From Pseudoalteromonas luteoviolacea (GTDB taxonomy: Bacteria; Pseudomonadota; Gammaproteobacteria; Enterobacterales; Alteromonadaceae): a stretch of 64,000 nt of DNA. The first letter of the stretch is position 1; each line of letters begins with the position of its first letter. The notes under the pieces are model-generated. The model worked only from the letters and a program-made list of their open reading frames with translations, had not been told where the DNA came from and ran no database searches. Shown here piece after piece: positions 56,094 to 62,751 of this stretch. The stretch covers positions 917,706-981,705 of the forward strand of contig NZ_JWIC01000010.1 of assembly GCF_000814765.1 (NCBI RefSeq), given 5' to 3'. The position numbers and the translations under genes are program-made.

Positions 56094-56137
56094 GATAATT
56101 CAGACAAAATAAACCCGCCCCAAATAGCTGAATTATC
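56094..56137. repeat. Inverted repeat, possible intergenic repeat element
   Basis: GATAATTCAG (56094-56103) and CTGAATTATC (56128-56137) are perfect complements 24 nt apart. The flanking sequence resembles, from memory, intergenic palindromes in marine gammaproteobacteria. Confidence 0.45.
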
Positions 56138-56402
56138 TAAAGCGCTCATCGATACACTGTTATGGCTAATCCAATTTACAGACCGTTGTTCTTGGTAATA
56201 TCTTTCAATTGTTTCATCACTTGCTACCGCTCTGTATGCGTTGACCGTTAATAAAACGATTTTTGTTCTTAGAATATAGCTGAACGCCACAAAATCGTAT
56301 GTACCAAGTGTGCAGAAAAAATAGGACTGAGCCACATAAGATTACTTTGTATTCTTAAGTAAAAGTGACTTGGAAAGGAAAAGCAAGGAATTGTACGACG
56401 AA

Positions 56403-56438
56403 TGCCTAACAATAACTTAAGCAGCTGATTGTTAGGCA
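56403..56438 (-). terminator. Hairpin downstream of purC
   Basis: TGCCTAACAAT / ATTGTTAGGCA, perfect 11-bp arms with a 14-nt loop, 16 bp past the purC stop. There is no T-run, so it may protect or weakly terminate the transcript. Confidence 0.45.
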
Positions 56439-56453
56439 CCTTTGGGAGGCTAA

Positions 56454-57554
56454 TTAGTCTATAAGACCATATTGCTCATCAAGAATAGAAATGACTTCTG
56501 CACGAGGGTCTTGAGGGATAACAAGCTCGTTACCCACAATTTTACTCGCGATGCCAACATAAGTGTTAGACACAGACATCATAACGTCTTGCGGTAACTT
56601 GTAGGATTGCGCTAAAGACTCTCTTTCAGGCATGCGATCTTTATTCAGTAACACATCACTGTCAGGCACATTGTTGATGAGTAATTGGCGGAAACCTTCT
56701 TTCGAGTTTTCAACAATCTTACCATCTCGATAGGCTGGTCCATCCCAAATACGAGAAGAGTCAGGGGTACCAACTTCATCAATATAAATCAGTCGAGTTT
56801 CACCATCTGAATCTTCAACATAGCCAAACTCAAACTTAGTATCGACGAAGATCTGATCCAACTTATGCAACTCTTTGGAAATAAGATTAAAGCCATCACT
56901 TAATAACTGCTCATAACGTGTGACATCTTCAGCGGATTTAAAGTTAAATGCTTCAAGGTTATCGGTGATGTTTTTACGCGTAATGTTTACGTCATCTACT
57001 TCTGGCACATCTTCCACACCAGAGATGATACCTTTGGTTGAAGGCGTGATCAGAACTTCTTCCAATTTCTGATGAGCCTGCAAGCCTTCAGGTAGCTGAA
57101 TACCACAGAAATCTCGAATACCTTTGCTGTAATCACGCCACATGCTACCAGTAATATATTGTCTCGCAATTGCCTCAACTCGAACTGTGCTCGCTTTGCG
57201 AACGATCCACACGTATGGGTGAGGGATATCGACAATATGATTTCCGGCAAGACCTGCTTCATCAAACAACTTGAACCAATGGGCTGCAACACTGTTCAAT
57301 GCAATACCTTTGCCAGGCACACCATTTAAACCGTTTTCACCCTGCCAGATACAGTCAAACGCAGAAATTCGATCAGAAATAACCATGATCGCAAGCTCAG
57401 TTCCTTTTGGAACATCATAGCCCTTTTCTTCGATTAATCTGGCGCTGTCTTGGTCGGTTAACCAATAAACCGAACGTACTTTACCACTATGCACCGCACC
57501 TTTAGTGCGAATTGGTAGATCGTCATTGACGTCTAGAACTTTGTAGCTACTCAT
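56454..57554 (-). CDS. purC: SAICAR synthase
   Basis: PurC joins aspartate to CAIR in purine synthesis, using ATP. 366 residues, the long form found in Vibrio and Pseudoalteromonas relatives rather than the 237-residue E. coli form. Motifs: GKVRSVYWL near the N-terminus, ISDRISAFDCIWQGENGLNGVPGKG, VEAIARQYITGSMWRDY, KFEFGYVEDSDGETRLIYIDEVGTPDSSRIWDGP. GGAGATACA precedes the ATG. It is divergent from the ABC/DUF3299 operon. Confidence 0.96.
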   Translation of the reverse strand: MSSYKVLDVNDDLPIRTKGAVHSGKVRSVYWLTDQDSARLIEEKGYDVPKGTELAIMVISDRISAFDCIWQGENGLNGVPGKGIALNSVAAHWFKLFDEAGLAGNHIVDIPHPYVWIVRKASTVRVEAIARQYITGSMWRDYSKGIRDFCGIQLPEGLQAHQKLEEVLITPSTKGIISGVEDVPEVDDVNITRKNITDNLEAFNFKSAEDVTRYEQLLSDGFNLISKELHKLDQIFVDTKFEFGYVEDSDGETRLIYIDEVGTPDSSRIWDGPAYRDGKIVENSKEGFRQLLINNVPDSDVLLNKDRMPERESLAQSYKLPQDVMMSVSNTYVGIASKIVGNELVIPQDPRAEVISILDEQYGLID

Positions 57555-57690
57555 TGTATCTCCATAGAGAACGGCTGCATCTTGCTAAAGGACGCATAAT
57601 ACAGAGGGGGGTTAGAGGTGGGTATGATAGTCGAGCACAACAAAAATCACAATTGTTTAACGCATTACACGACCAACCTAGCGAAACTTA

Positions 57691-57720
57691 GTTTAGTCTA
57701 AACACGTTCTAAGATAATAT
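57691..57720 (+). promoter_or_regulatory. Promoter with a 13-bp palindrome upstream of the ABC/DUF3299 operon
   Basis: GTTTAG-T-CTAAAC (57691-57703) is a perfect palindrome. A TAATAT -10-like box follows at 57715-57720, so the palindrome would cover the -35 region. This is a likely repressor site controlling the operon at 57751. It does not match the Zur consensus as I know it. Confidence 0.45.
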
Positions 57721-57750
57721 GACTGAAACTCGGTACTCAGAGATGGTTAC

Positions 57751-58437
57751 ATGATCCAAATATCAGATCTCACGTTTAGCTGGCCGGGCCAATCTACCCC
57801 GACGCTAAAAATCAATAACCTACATATAAAAAAAGGCGAACAGCTATTTTTGCACGGCCCCAGTGGCAGCGGTAAATCAACCCTGCTCGGCCTGCTCGCA
57901 GGTATTCATACTGCGCAACATGGCACAATTGAAATTTTGAATGAAAACCTAGCTGCACTGAATGATGCCAAAAGAGATAAGTTTAGAGCTGACCATATTG
58001 GTACTATTTTTCAAAACTTTAATTTACTCCCTTACTTAAGTCCTATTGATAATGTGTTGCTGGGATGCAACTTTTCAAAGCGAAGACAAGCTAATTTAAA
58101 AGCTATCAATATCACCGCTGAAGCGCAGGCATTAAAACTGCTCAATGAATTAGGTATTGATGAAGACACTCAACATCGCTCTGTGAATGAGCTAAGTATA
58201 GGTCAGCAACAGCGAGTTGCAGCAGCACGCGCCTTCATCGGTCAACCTGAGCTTATCATTGCCGATGAGCCCACCTCTGCTTTAGATGCAGATAATAGAG
58301 ATATCTTCATTAAACAACTTTTTGAACAAGCCGAACAATATCAAGCGACCATCTTATTTGTGAGTCATGATGCTGGCCTTGCATCTTTATTTGATAGAAA
58401 AGTCAGTTTGAAAGACATAAATGGAGCGAGCCTATGA
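57751..58437 (+). CDS. ABC transporter ATP-binding protein (LolD/MacB type)
   Basis: 228 residues. Walker A GPSGSGKST at about 36-44, the family's FQNFNLLPYLSPIDNV segment, signature LSIGQQQR and Walker B LIIADEPTSALD identify a MacB/LolD-class ATPase, which partners FtsX-like permeases. AGATGGTTAC precedes the ATG. Its stop overlaps the permease start by 4 bp (ATGA). It starts a three-gene operon. Confidence 0.92.
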   Translation: MIQISDLTFSWPGQSTPTLKINNLHIKKGEQLFLHGPSGSGKSTLLGLLAGIHTAQHGTIEILNENLAALNDAKRDKFRADHIGTIFQNFNLLPYLSPIDNVLLGCNFSKRRQANLKAINITAEAQALKLLNELGIDEDTQHRSVNELSIGQQQRVAAARAFIGQPELIIADEPTSALDADNRDIFIKQLFEQAEQYQATILFVSHDAGLASLFDRKVSLKDINGASL

Positions 58438-59753
58438 CATTAATTAACCTCGCCTTTAAAAGTATCATCAATCGAAAAGCCAGCGTACTACTGACATTAT
58501 TTACCATTGCAATTAGTGTCATGCTACTGCTGTCAATAGAGCGAGTCAGGCAAGAAGCGAAGCAAAGTTTCAGTAGTACGATCTCAGGCACAGATTTAAT
58601 TGTTGGGGCACGTACCGGAGATATTCAGCTGCTGCTATCCAGTGTGTTCAGAATCGGCCATGCAAATAACGGTTTATCTTGGCATAGCTATGAATATATC
58701 AAAGCACAAAAAGGCGTTGCATGGACTATCCCAATTAGTTTGGGCGACAGCCATAAAGGCTTTTCTGTACTGGGTAGTGACGAAAACTATTTCGAGCATT
58801 ATCGCTATGGCAATAAACACCCCCTCAGCTTCGCGCATGGTCGGCCTTATCACAATGCGCAGGAAGTTGTCATAGGCAGCGAAGTGGCCAAACAACTCCA
58901 CTATTACCTAGGTCAAAAAATTGTGGTCTCACATGGCATGGGTAACACCAGCTTTCATCACCATGATGACAACCCATTAGTGATTGTCGGTATTTTAGAG
59001 CCGACGGGGACCCCAGTCGATAAAACATTACATGTCCCGCTTAAAGCAATTGAGCAGATGCACGGTCCAAAGCACACTGGTACACACCTCATCGGACGAA
59101 AAAGCCACGATGATGCACATGACCACGACCACGACCACGACCATCATCGTCATAATAATGAAGCTCTCAATAGTCAACCAGGAGACTTAGTCGGTAAACC
59201 AAAGCAAATAACCGCGTTTTTAATGGGTTTTGAGTCGCCTTTGTACACATTGCAAGTCCGTCGCAATATCAATACTTATGAACCTGAGGCACTTTCAGCC
59301 ATTATGCCGGGTGTGACTCTACGAGAACTGTGGGGCATGCTTGATATTGTCGAGAAAATCTTAATGCTATTTTCAGGGGTTGTTGTGTTGATAAGCTTAC
59401 TTGGTATGTTAACAACTTTATTGTCCTCACTTAATCAGCGACGCAGGGAACTTGCCATCCTAAGATCAGTCGGGGCACGGCCACACCACATATTTACTTT
59501 AATGACCAGTGAAGCCATTCTTATTACTGCACTCGGATGTATAGTAGGCCTTACTCTGTTTTACTCACTCATTTTTATAGGTAAAGGTGTATTGCAAGCT
59601 CAGTTTGGTATTTCTATCACATTATCCATGCTCAATAGCTATGAACTGCTCTTGCTAGGGGTTATTATGGTCTCAGGTACAGTTATCGGCGCGATCCCTG
59701 CTATACGTGCGTATTTTTACTCACTCAATGATGGCATGAGTATCAAAGTTTAA
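58434..59753 (+). CDS. FtsX-like ABC permease with a histidine-rich loop
   Basis: 439 residues. The N-terminal helix (about 17-35) is followed by a large periplasmic domain and then three helices (about 310-335, 358-385, 405-430), the MacB/FtsX topology. The periplasmic domain includes a His/Asp-rich run around residue 225 (AHDHDHDHDHHRH), typical of proteins that hold zinc or nickel. The C-terminal NQRRRELAILRSVGARP is the coupling region of such permeases. Together with the DUF3299 gene it suggests a metal-handling system. Confidence 0.88.
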   Translation: MTLINLAFKSIINRKASVLLTLFTIAISVMLLLSIERVRQEAKQSFSSTISGTDLIVGARTGDIQLLLSSVFRIGHANNGLSWHSYEYIKAQKGVAWTIPISLGDSHKGFSVLGSDENYFEHYRYGNKHPLSFAHGRPYHNAQEVVIGSEVAKQLHYYLGQKIVVSHGMGNTSFHHHDDNPLVIVGILEPTGTPVDKTLHVPLKAIEQMHGPKHTGTHLIGRKSHDDAHDHDHDHDHHRHNNEALNSQPGDLVGKPKQITAFLMGFESPLYTLQVRRNINTYEPEALSAIMPGVTLRELWGMLDIVEKILMLFSGVVVLISLLGMLTTLLSSLNQRRRELAILRSVGARPHHIFTLMTSEAILITALGCIVGLTLFYSLIFIGKGVLQAQFGISITLSMLNSYELLLLGVIMVSGTVIGAIPAIRAYFYSLNDGMSIKV

Positions 59754-59762
59754 GAGGTTTTT

Positions 59763-60260
59763 ATGTTTTCAACTCGATTAGCACCTTGGTTCATAATAAT
59801 AGCTACGGTGCTTATGTCTTTATCCGTTATTGCGGCGCCACCAAAAGAGATTTTTTGGGACGATTTAATTCCTGAGGGCCATGAACAGATCAGCAATCAA
59901 GAGGCTGCTAATCATGACGGCGATGATAAAAACTGGGTACAACCCGATTTAGACGCCCCCGTTGTCAAAGCACTAGATGGTAAAAGTGTTAGCTTGCCAG
60001 GTTTTGTTGTGCCGCTAGAAGGAAATAGCGAAGTCATCACTGAGTTTTTACTCGTACCTTACTTTGGCGCATGTATCCATGTTCCACCACCACCGCCAAA
60101 TCAAATCGTACACGTAAAGATCAAAAATGGTGTACCAATTGACAGCTTGTATGATGCCATCACCGTAACCGGCACTATCAAAGTAGAAAGCCATAAAAGT
60201 GAGCTGGCCCAAACGGGATATACCATGAAAGCGGTAGGAGTTGCCCCCTTCGAGCTTTAA
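59763..60260 (+). CDS. DUF3299-type exported protein
   Basis: 165 residues. A signal peptide ends near SVIAA-PPKE. The mature protein has WDDLIPEG, then SLPGFVVPLEGNSEVITEFLLVPYFGACIHVPPPPPNQIVHV, the hallmark block of DUF3299 with a Cys-x-His pair. Relatives occur beside FtsX-like transporters, as here. AGAGG precedes the ATG, 9 bp after the permease. It probably acts in the periplasm, perhaps as a metal-binding partner of the transporter. Vibrio cholerae zinc-regulated Zrg genes have, as I recall, a similar composition, but the DUF2796 member is not found here. Confidence 0.8.
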   Translation: MFSTRLAPWFIIIATVLMSLSVIAAPPKEIFWDDLIPEGHEQISNQEAANHDGDDKNWVQPDLDAPVVKALDGKSVSLPGFVVPLEGNSEVITEFLLVPYFGACIHVPPPPPNQIVHVKIKNGVPIDSLYDAITVTGTIKVESHKSELAQTGYTMKAVGVAPFEL

Positions 60261-60370
60261 CTTTTCAAAGAGGAAGTCAATATACTTCCTCTTTTCCCAC
60301 AAAACACTCCCACATTGACCTTCCGATCCCGACCACTTACTTCCGATAATACTGCTCACTTTGAAACTAA

Positions 60371-60390
60371 CGTTCAATTTGTGCAAGATG
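60371..60390. repeat. Partial 60-bp repeat unit
   Basis: CGTTCAATTTGTGCAAGATG matches the last 20 bases of the following repeat units with two changes, so the array once extended further left. Confidence 0.6.
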
Positions 60391-60510
60391 ATTAACGTGC
60401 AAAATGTAACGACAACGAGCGAAGTGAGTACGCTCTTTTTGCGCAAGGTGATTAACGTGCAAAATGTAACGATAGCGAGCGAAGCGAGTACGTTCAATTT
60501 GCGCAAGGTG
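60391..60510. repeat. 60-bp repeats, copies 1 and 2
   Basis: Two adjacent 60-bp units (60391-60450, 60451-60510), each running from ATTAACGTGCAAAATG to GCGCAAGGTG. The outer bases GTGCAAAA pair with TTTTGCGC (one G-U); an inner stem is GAGCG / CGCTC in copy 1 and GAGCG / CGTTC (one G-U) in copy 2, around AAGYGAGTA. No protein-coding signal; minus-strand frames through them are fortuitous. Confidence 0.88.
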
Positions 60511-60590
60511 AAATAAGCTAGTTTAGCTGTTGCTGAGGAAATGTATTTAGCAGGATGAAAGCGGTGAAGGTTGCTCCCCTCACCTTGCGC
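60501..60590. repeat. 80-bp palindromic module, copy A
   Basis: An 80-bp insert (60511-60590) follows repeat 2. With the shared preceding bases it has perfect 11-bp ends GCGCAAGGTGA / TCACCTTGCGC. The interior includes TTTAGCTGTTGCTGAGGAAAT and GGTGAAGG-TGCTCCC, which recur in copy B at 62273-62352. Confidence 0.8.
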
Positions 60591-60771
60591 TTATCGTGCA
60601 AAAGGATAGAGACAACGAACGCAGTGAGTACGTTCTTTTTGCGCAAGGTGATTAACGTGCAAAATGTAACGATAATGAGCGAAGCGAGTACGTTCAATTT
60701 GCGCAAGGTGAGTATCGTGCGAAAGGTTTATGACACAGCGCGGAGCGCTGCCATTCTTTTCGCGCAAGGTG
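60591..60771. repeat. 60-bp repeats, copies 3 to 5
   Basis: Units at 60591-60650, 60651-60710 and 60711-60771. Copy 3 has the inner stem GAACG / CGTTC, a compensated version of copy 1. Copy 4 resembles copy 2. Copy 5 is the most different: outer stem GTGCGAAA / TTTCGCGC, inner hairpin CAGCGC-GGA-GCGCTG. The last unit runs into a truncated start of the 80-bp module (60772-60797). Confidence 0.85.
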
Positions 60772-60838
60772 AAATAAGCCGTTTTAACTAAACAAAGTCA
60801 ATACACTGCCATCAATCTCTATCATGTTCTCTCTATGT

Positions 60839-60898
60839 CATTCCGGGCTTGTTCCGGAAACCAAATATTATGCAAAAAAGAAATGGATCCTGAAGCGA
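60839..60898. repeat. Left half of a palindromic intergenic repeat split by the IS
   Basis: The sequence from CATTCCGGGCTTGTTCCGGAA to GGATCCTGAAGCGA is the left part of a common bacterial intergenic palindrome. Its right part, GAGTTCAGGATCAC, lies at 62201-62214, beyond the IS element. Rejoined, the halves form the hairpin GGATCCTGAA-GCGAG-TTCAGGATC-. Confidence 0.7.
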
Positions 60899-60967
60899 TA
60901 TATGGACTCCACCACACTTCACATACAGTGTAATGTGGTGTCGACCAAAACAAAGGAGTCCATATAT
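60898..60967. repeat. Left-end inverted repeat overlapping the transposase start
   Basis: ATATATGGACTCC (60898-60910) and GGAGTCCATATAT (60955-60967) are perfect complements. The second includes the GGAG ribosome binding site and the first two bases of the transposase ATG. Between them an imperfect ACCACA...TGTGGT stem adds to the structure, so the start may be sequestered in long transcripts. Confidence 0.75.
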
Positions 60968-61979
60968 GAATAATCGTAACGTGATTGCGCTCGATCTTGC
61001 AAAAAATATTATCCAAGTCGCAAAAGTCTCTAAACATGGCGAAATTATTTTTAATAAAGCACAGTCTCCATCTAAAGTTCGCCAGATACTCGCTAACTCT
61101 CCTCCTAGCATTGTGGCAATGGAGGGATGTGGCAGTTTTCATTATTGGGGGCGGGTTGCTCAATCCTATGGTCATGAAGTGAGAGGGATGTCTCCGAAAC
61201 ATGTTAAGCCTTATATAAGCAAACAAAAAACAGATGCCAATGATGCTATCGGGATTGCGATTGCTGCTATTCAACCAAATATGCCCTTTTCTCCAGTAAA
61301 AAACATAGAACAGCAAATTCTCCAAACGCTCACTGTGAGTCGTAAGTTTCTGGATAAACAACTTACACAACTCAGTAATCATATTAGGGCCTTATTTTAT
61401 GAATATGGCATCACTATTCCTCGCTCCAAGAAAGCATTGAAAGAGGTTTTAACAGAGTGCAATAGTTTACCAGAGGTATTATTGCCATTACTCAGTGTCT
61501 TAAAAGCTCAATACCATCAAATAGAGCAATCTCTGAATAAAGTCACTAAAAACCTAGAACTGCTTGTTTCTCAAAATGAACAATGCCAACGTGTTATTGC
61601 GCTTGAAGGTGTGGGAGTTTTAGGCGCAGCGGGGCTAATTGCCAGCTTGAGTCAAACGGAGCATTTTAAAAATGGGCGATGTGCTTCAGTATATTTAGGC
61701 GTTACCCCAAAACAATTTAGCAGTGGCGGAAAAACCGTGATGCTGGGAATTGATAAATGTGCTGGAGATAAACAGCTAAAGTCCTGTTTATTTTTGGGGG
61801 CATTGTCATACATTTCTAATCTGCCGGAGAAACCCAAGACATTGAAGCAGCAATGGCTCTTAAGGTTAGTTGCTCGTTCAGGAGTGAAGCGAGCTTGTAT
61901 TGCGCTGGTGAATAAAAATATCAGAACTGCTTGGGCAATGTTAAAACAAGGTACGAATTACCAGCCAGTTATGATTTAA
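60966..61979 (+). CDS. IS110-family DEDD transposase (RNA-guided recombinase family)
   Basis: 337 residues from the ATG at 60966, with AAAGGAG eight bases upstream; an ATG at 60933 lies inside the terminal hairpin. The RuvC-like half has D10 (ALDLAK), E53 (AMEGCGSFHYW), D90 and D93 (KQKTDANDAIG). The C-terminal Transposase_20 half has the EGVGVLGAAGLIASL helix-hairpin-helix and GVTPKQFSSGGKT, whose serine (252 or 253) is the proposed nucleophile. No frameshift or stop interrupts it, so it is probably active. Family members use an element-encoded guide RNA to choose target and donor. Confidence 0.95.
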   Translation: MNNRNVIALDLAKNIIQVAKVSKHGEIIFNKAQSPSKVRQILANSPPSIVAMEGCGSFHYWGRVAQSYGHEVRGMSPKHVKPYISKQKTDANDAIGIAIAAIQPNMPFSPVKNIEQQILQTLTVSRKFLDKQLTQLSNHIRALFYEYGITIPRSKKALKEVLTECNSLPEVLLPLLSVLKAQYHQIEQSLNKVTKNLELLVSQNEQCQRVIALEGVGVLGAAGLIASLSQTEHFKNGRCASVYLGVTPKQFSSGGKTVMLGIDKCAGDKQLKSCLFLGALSYISNLPEKPKTLKQQWLLRLVARSGVKRACIALVNKNIRTAWAMLKQGTNYQPVMI

Positions 61980-61984
61980 AAAAC

Positions 61985-62185
61985 ATTTTAAAAAGAGTTC
62001 GACAACAATGTAATTAAAAGGTAAGACCAACCTTCTGAAAACCTGTCTGAACTTGAAGTGATAATACACTAACGAAGCGTTTAGGACAGAAGGTGCGAAT
62101 AAATCAAAGGTTAGAGAGTAGCGCTCTCAAAAGAAACCGCATATACGCAAGCATCTTTAATTTTAAAAAACATGTTGTCAAACAA
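61985..62185 (+). ncRNA. Candidate guide RNA (bridge RNA/seekRNA) of the insertion sequence
   Basis: About 200 nt between transposase stop and right repeat with no reading frame. Stem 1: ACCTTCTG (62030-62037) with CAGAAGGT (62087-62094), enclosing a loop. In the loop, CTGAACT (62047-62053) and GAAGCG (62074-62079) match or complement the two halves of the interrupted target. Stem 2: GAGAG-TAGCG-CTCTC (62114-62128). Then CATATACG (62140-62147) is identical to the right element-flank junction at 62194-62201. This is the layout expected of target and donor guides. Transcript ends are unknown. Confidence 0.55.
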
Positions 62186-62212
62186 GTGGAGTCCATATAC
62201 GAGTTCAGGATC

Positions 62213-62272
62213 ACGTGGTGTAAAAGGCTAGCGACAGCGAACGCAGTGCGTGCGCTCTTTTTGCGCAAGGTG
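62213..62272. repeat. 60-bp-type repeat right of the IS
   Basis: A diverged copy ending CTCTTTTTGCGCAAGGTG. The inner hairpin AGCG-ACGCA-G-TGCGT-CGCT differs from the left copies but pairs well. Confidence 0.7.
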
Positions 62273-62352
62273 AAATGAGCCGTTTTAGCTGTTGCTGAGG
62301 AAATCTTGAGTTTGCCTTGTCGGCGGTGAAGGATGCTCCCTTCACCTTGCGC
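62263..62352. repeat. 80-bp palindromic module, copy B
   Basis: Perfect 12-bp ends GCGCAAGGTGAA (62263-62274) and TTCACCTTGCGC (62341-62352). The interior matches copy A in length (80 bp after the shared end) and in several blocks, with a diverged middle. Confidence 0.8.
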
Positions 62353-62413
62353 TAATTCGTCTCTTTATCAATGTGCATGACCTCTGCAACATTCGAGACG
62401 ATTTAGCACGAAA

Positions 62414-62445
62414 AAAGCCCGACTCTTTCGAATCGGGCTTTCTTT
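62414..62445 (-). terminator. rRNA operon terminator
   Basis: AAAGCCCGA / TCGGGCTTT with a 10-nt loop, about 15 bp past the 5S gene, followed on the minus strand by T residues. Confidence 0.9.
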
Positions 62446-62453
62446 AATTTGGC

Positions 62454-62570
62454 GCTTGGCAATGTCCTACTTTCACATGGGAAACCCCACACTATCATCG
62501 GCGCTATTTCGTTTCACTACTGAGTTCGGCATGGGATCAGGTGGTTCCAAAATGCTATGGTTACCAAGCA
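62454..62570 (-). rRNA. rrf: 5S rRNA
   Basis: Minus strand begins TGCTTGGTAACCATAGC and ends GACATTGCCAAGC; the ends pair. The internal ACCTGATCCCATGCCGAACTC block is the universal 5S loop. About 117 nt. It follows the 23S gene after a spacer of about 180 bp. Confidence 0.96.
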
Positions 62571-62577
62571 AATTCTT

Positions 62578-62630
62578 TTCGTGCAAATGGCTAATGACGT
62601 CTTTTTTGTCATTTCATTTGCGCAAGGTGA
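62578..62630 (-). repeat. Hairpin module in the 23S-5S spacer, related to the 60-bp repeats
   Basis: The ends CGTGCAAA and TTTGCGCAAGGTGA are the same as in the 60-bp units. The interior folds as GCAAATG / CATTTGC plus AATGAC / GTCATT around a T-rich loop. In the pre-rRNA this would be a stable stem beside the 5S precursor. Confidence 0.7.
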
Positions 62631-62751
62631 ATTGATTTCTCATAAGAGCTTATCTAGTCACAATGCTTAAATTCGGAGAGCGTAATTAAATTCTTATCGT
62701 CTACTTATATTCTTAACTTCTAACAAGCTTAAAACCACTTTGGCGTTGTAT

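Larger units (their letters stand above)
56067..56453. other. Gap between purC and the GGDEF-EAL gene
   Basis: About 390 bp. It contains a perfect 10-bp inverted repeat GATAATTCAG / CTGAATTATC at 56094-56137, just upstream of the GGDEF-EAL ribosome site, and another 11-bp pair at 56403-56438. A 107-codon minus-strand frame here (56012-56335) has no start signal and looks like read-through of an intergenic repeat. Confidence 0.45.
60899..62199 (+). mobile_element. IS110/IS1111-type insertion sequence
   Basis: About 1.3 kb. Left 14-bp TATATGGACTCCAC (60899-60912) and right GTGGAGTCCATATA (62186-62199) are perfect inverted repeats. The single gene encodes a DEDD transposase. There is no clear target duplication beyond a possible CGA. 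The element lies inside the loop of a palindromic intergenic repeat, a target type known for this family (REP sequences). Subterminal inverted repeats and a long non-coding 3' part fit the IS1111 branch. The true ends may be a few bases outside the repeats. Confidence 0.9.

Noticed and set aside
56012..56335. 107-codon minus-strand frame upstream of the GGDEF-EAL gene
   Set aside because: It overlaps that gene in another frame and runs through an inverted repeat; no start signal.
57640..57690. PurR box upstream of purC
   Set aside because: CACAATTGTTTAACGC was compared with the PurR consensus but fails at the central positions.
60048..60706. Minus-strand open frames through the repeats
   Set aside because: They translate the repeat units themselves, lack ribosome sites and overlap the DUF3299 gene.
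60391..60771. Regular 60-bp repeats as a CRISPR array
   Set aside because: The repeats are contiguous with no unique spacers between them, and there are no cas genes.
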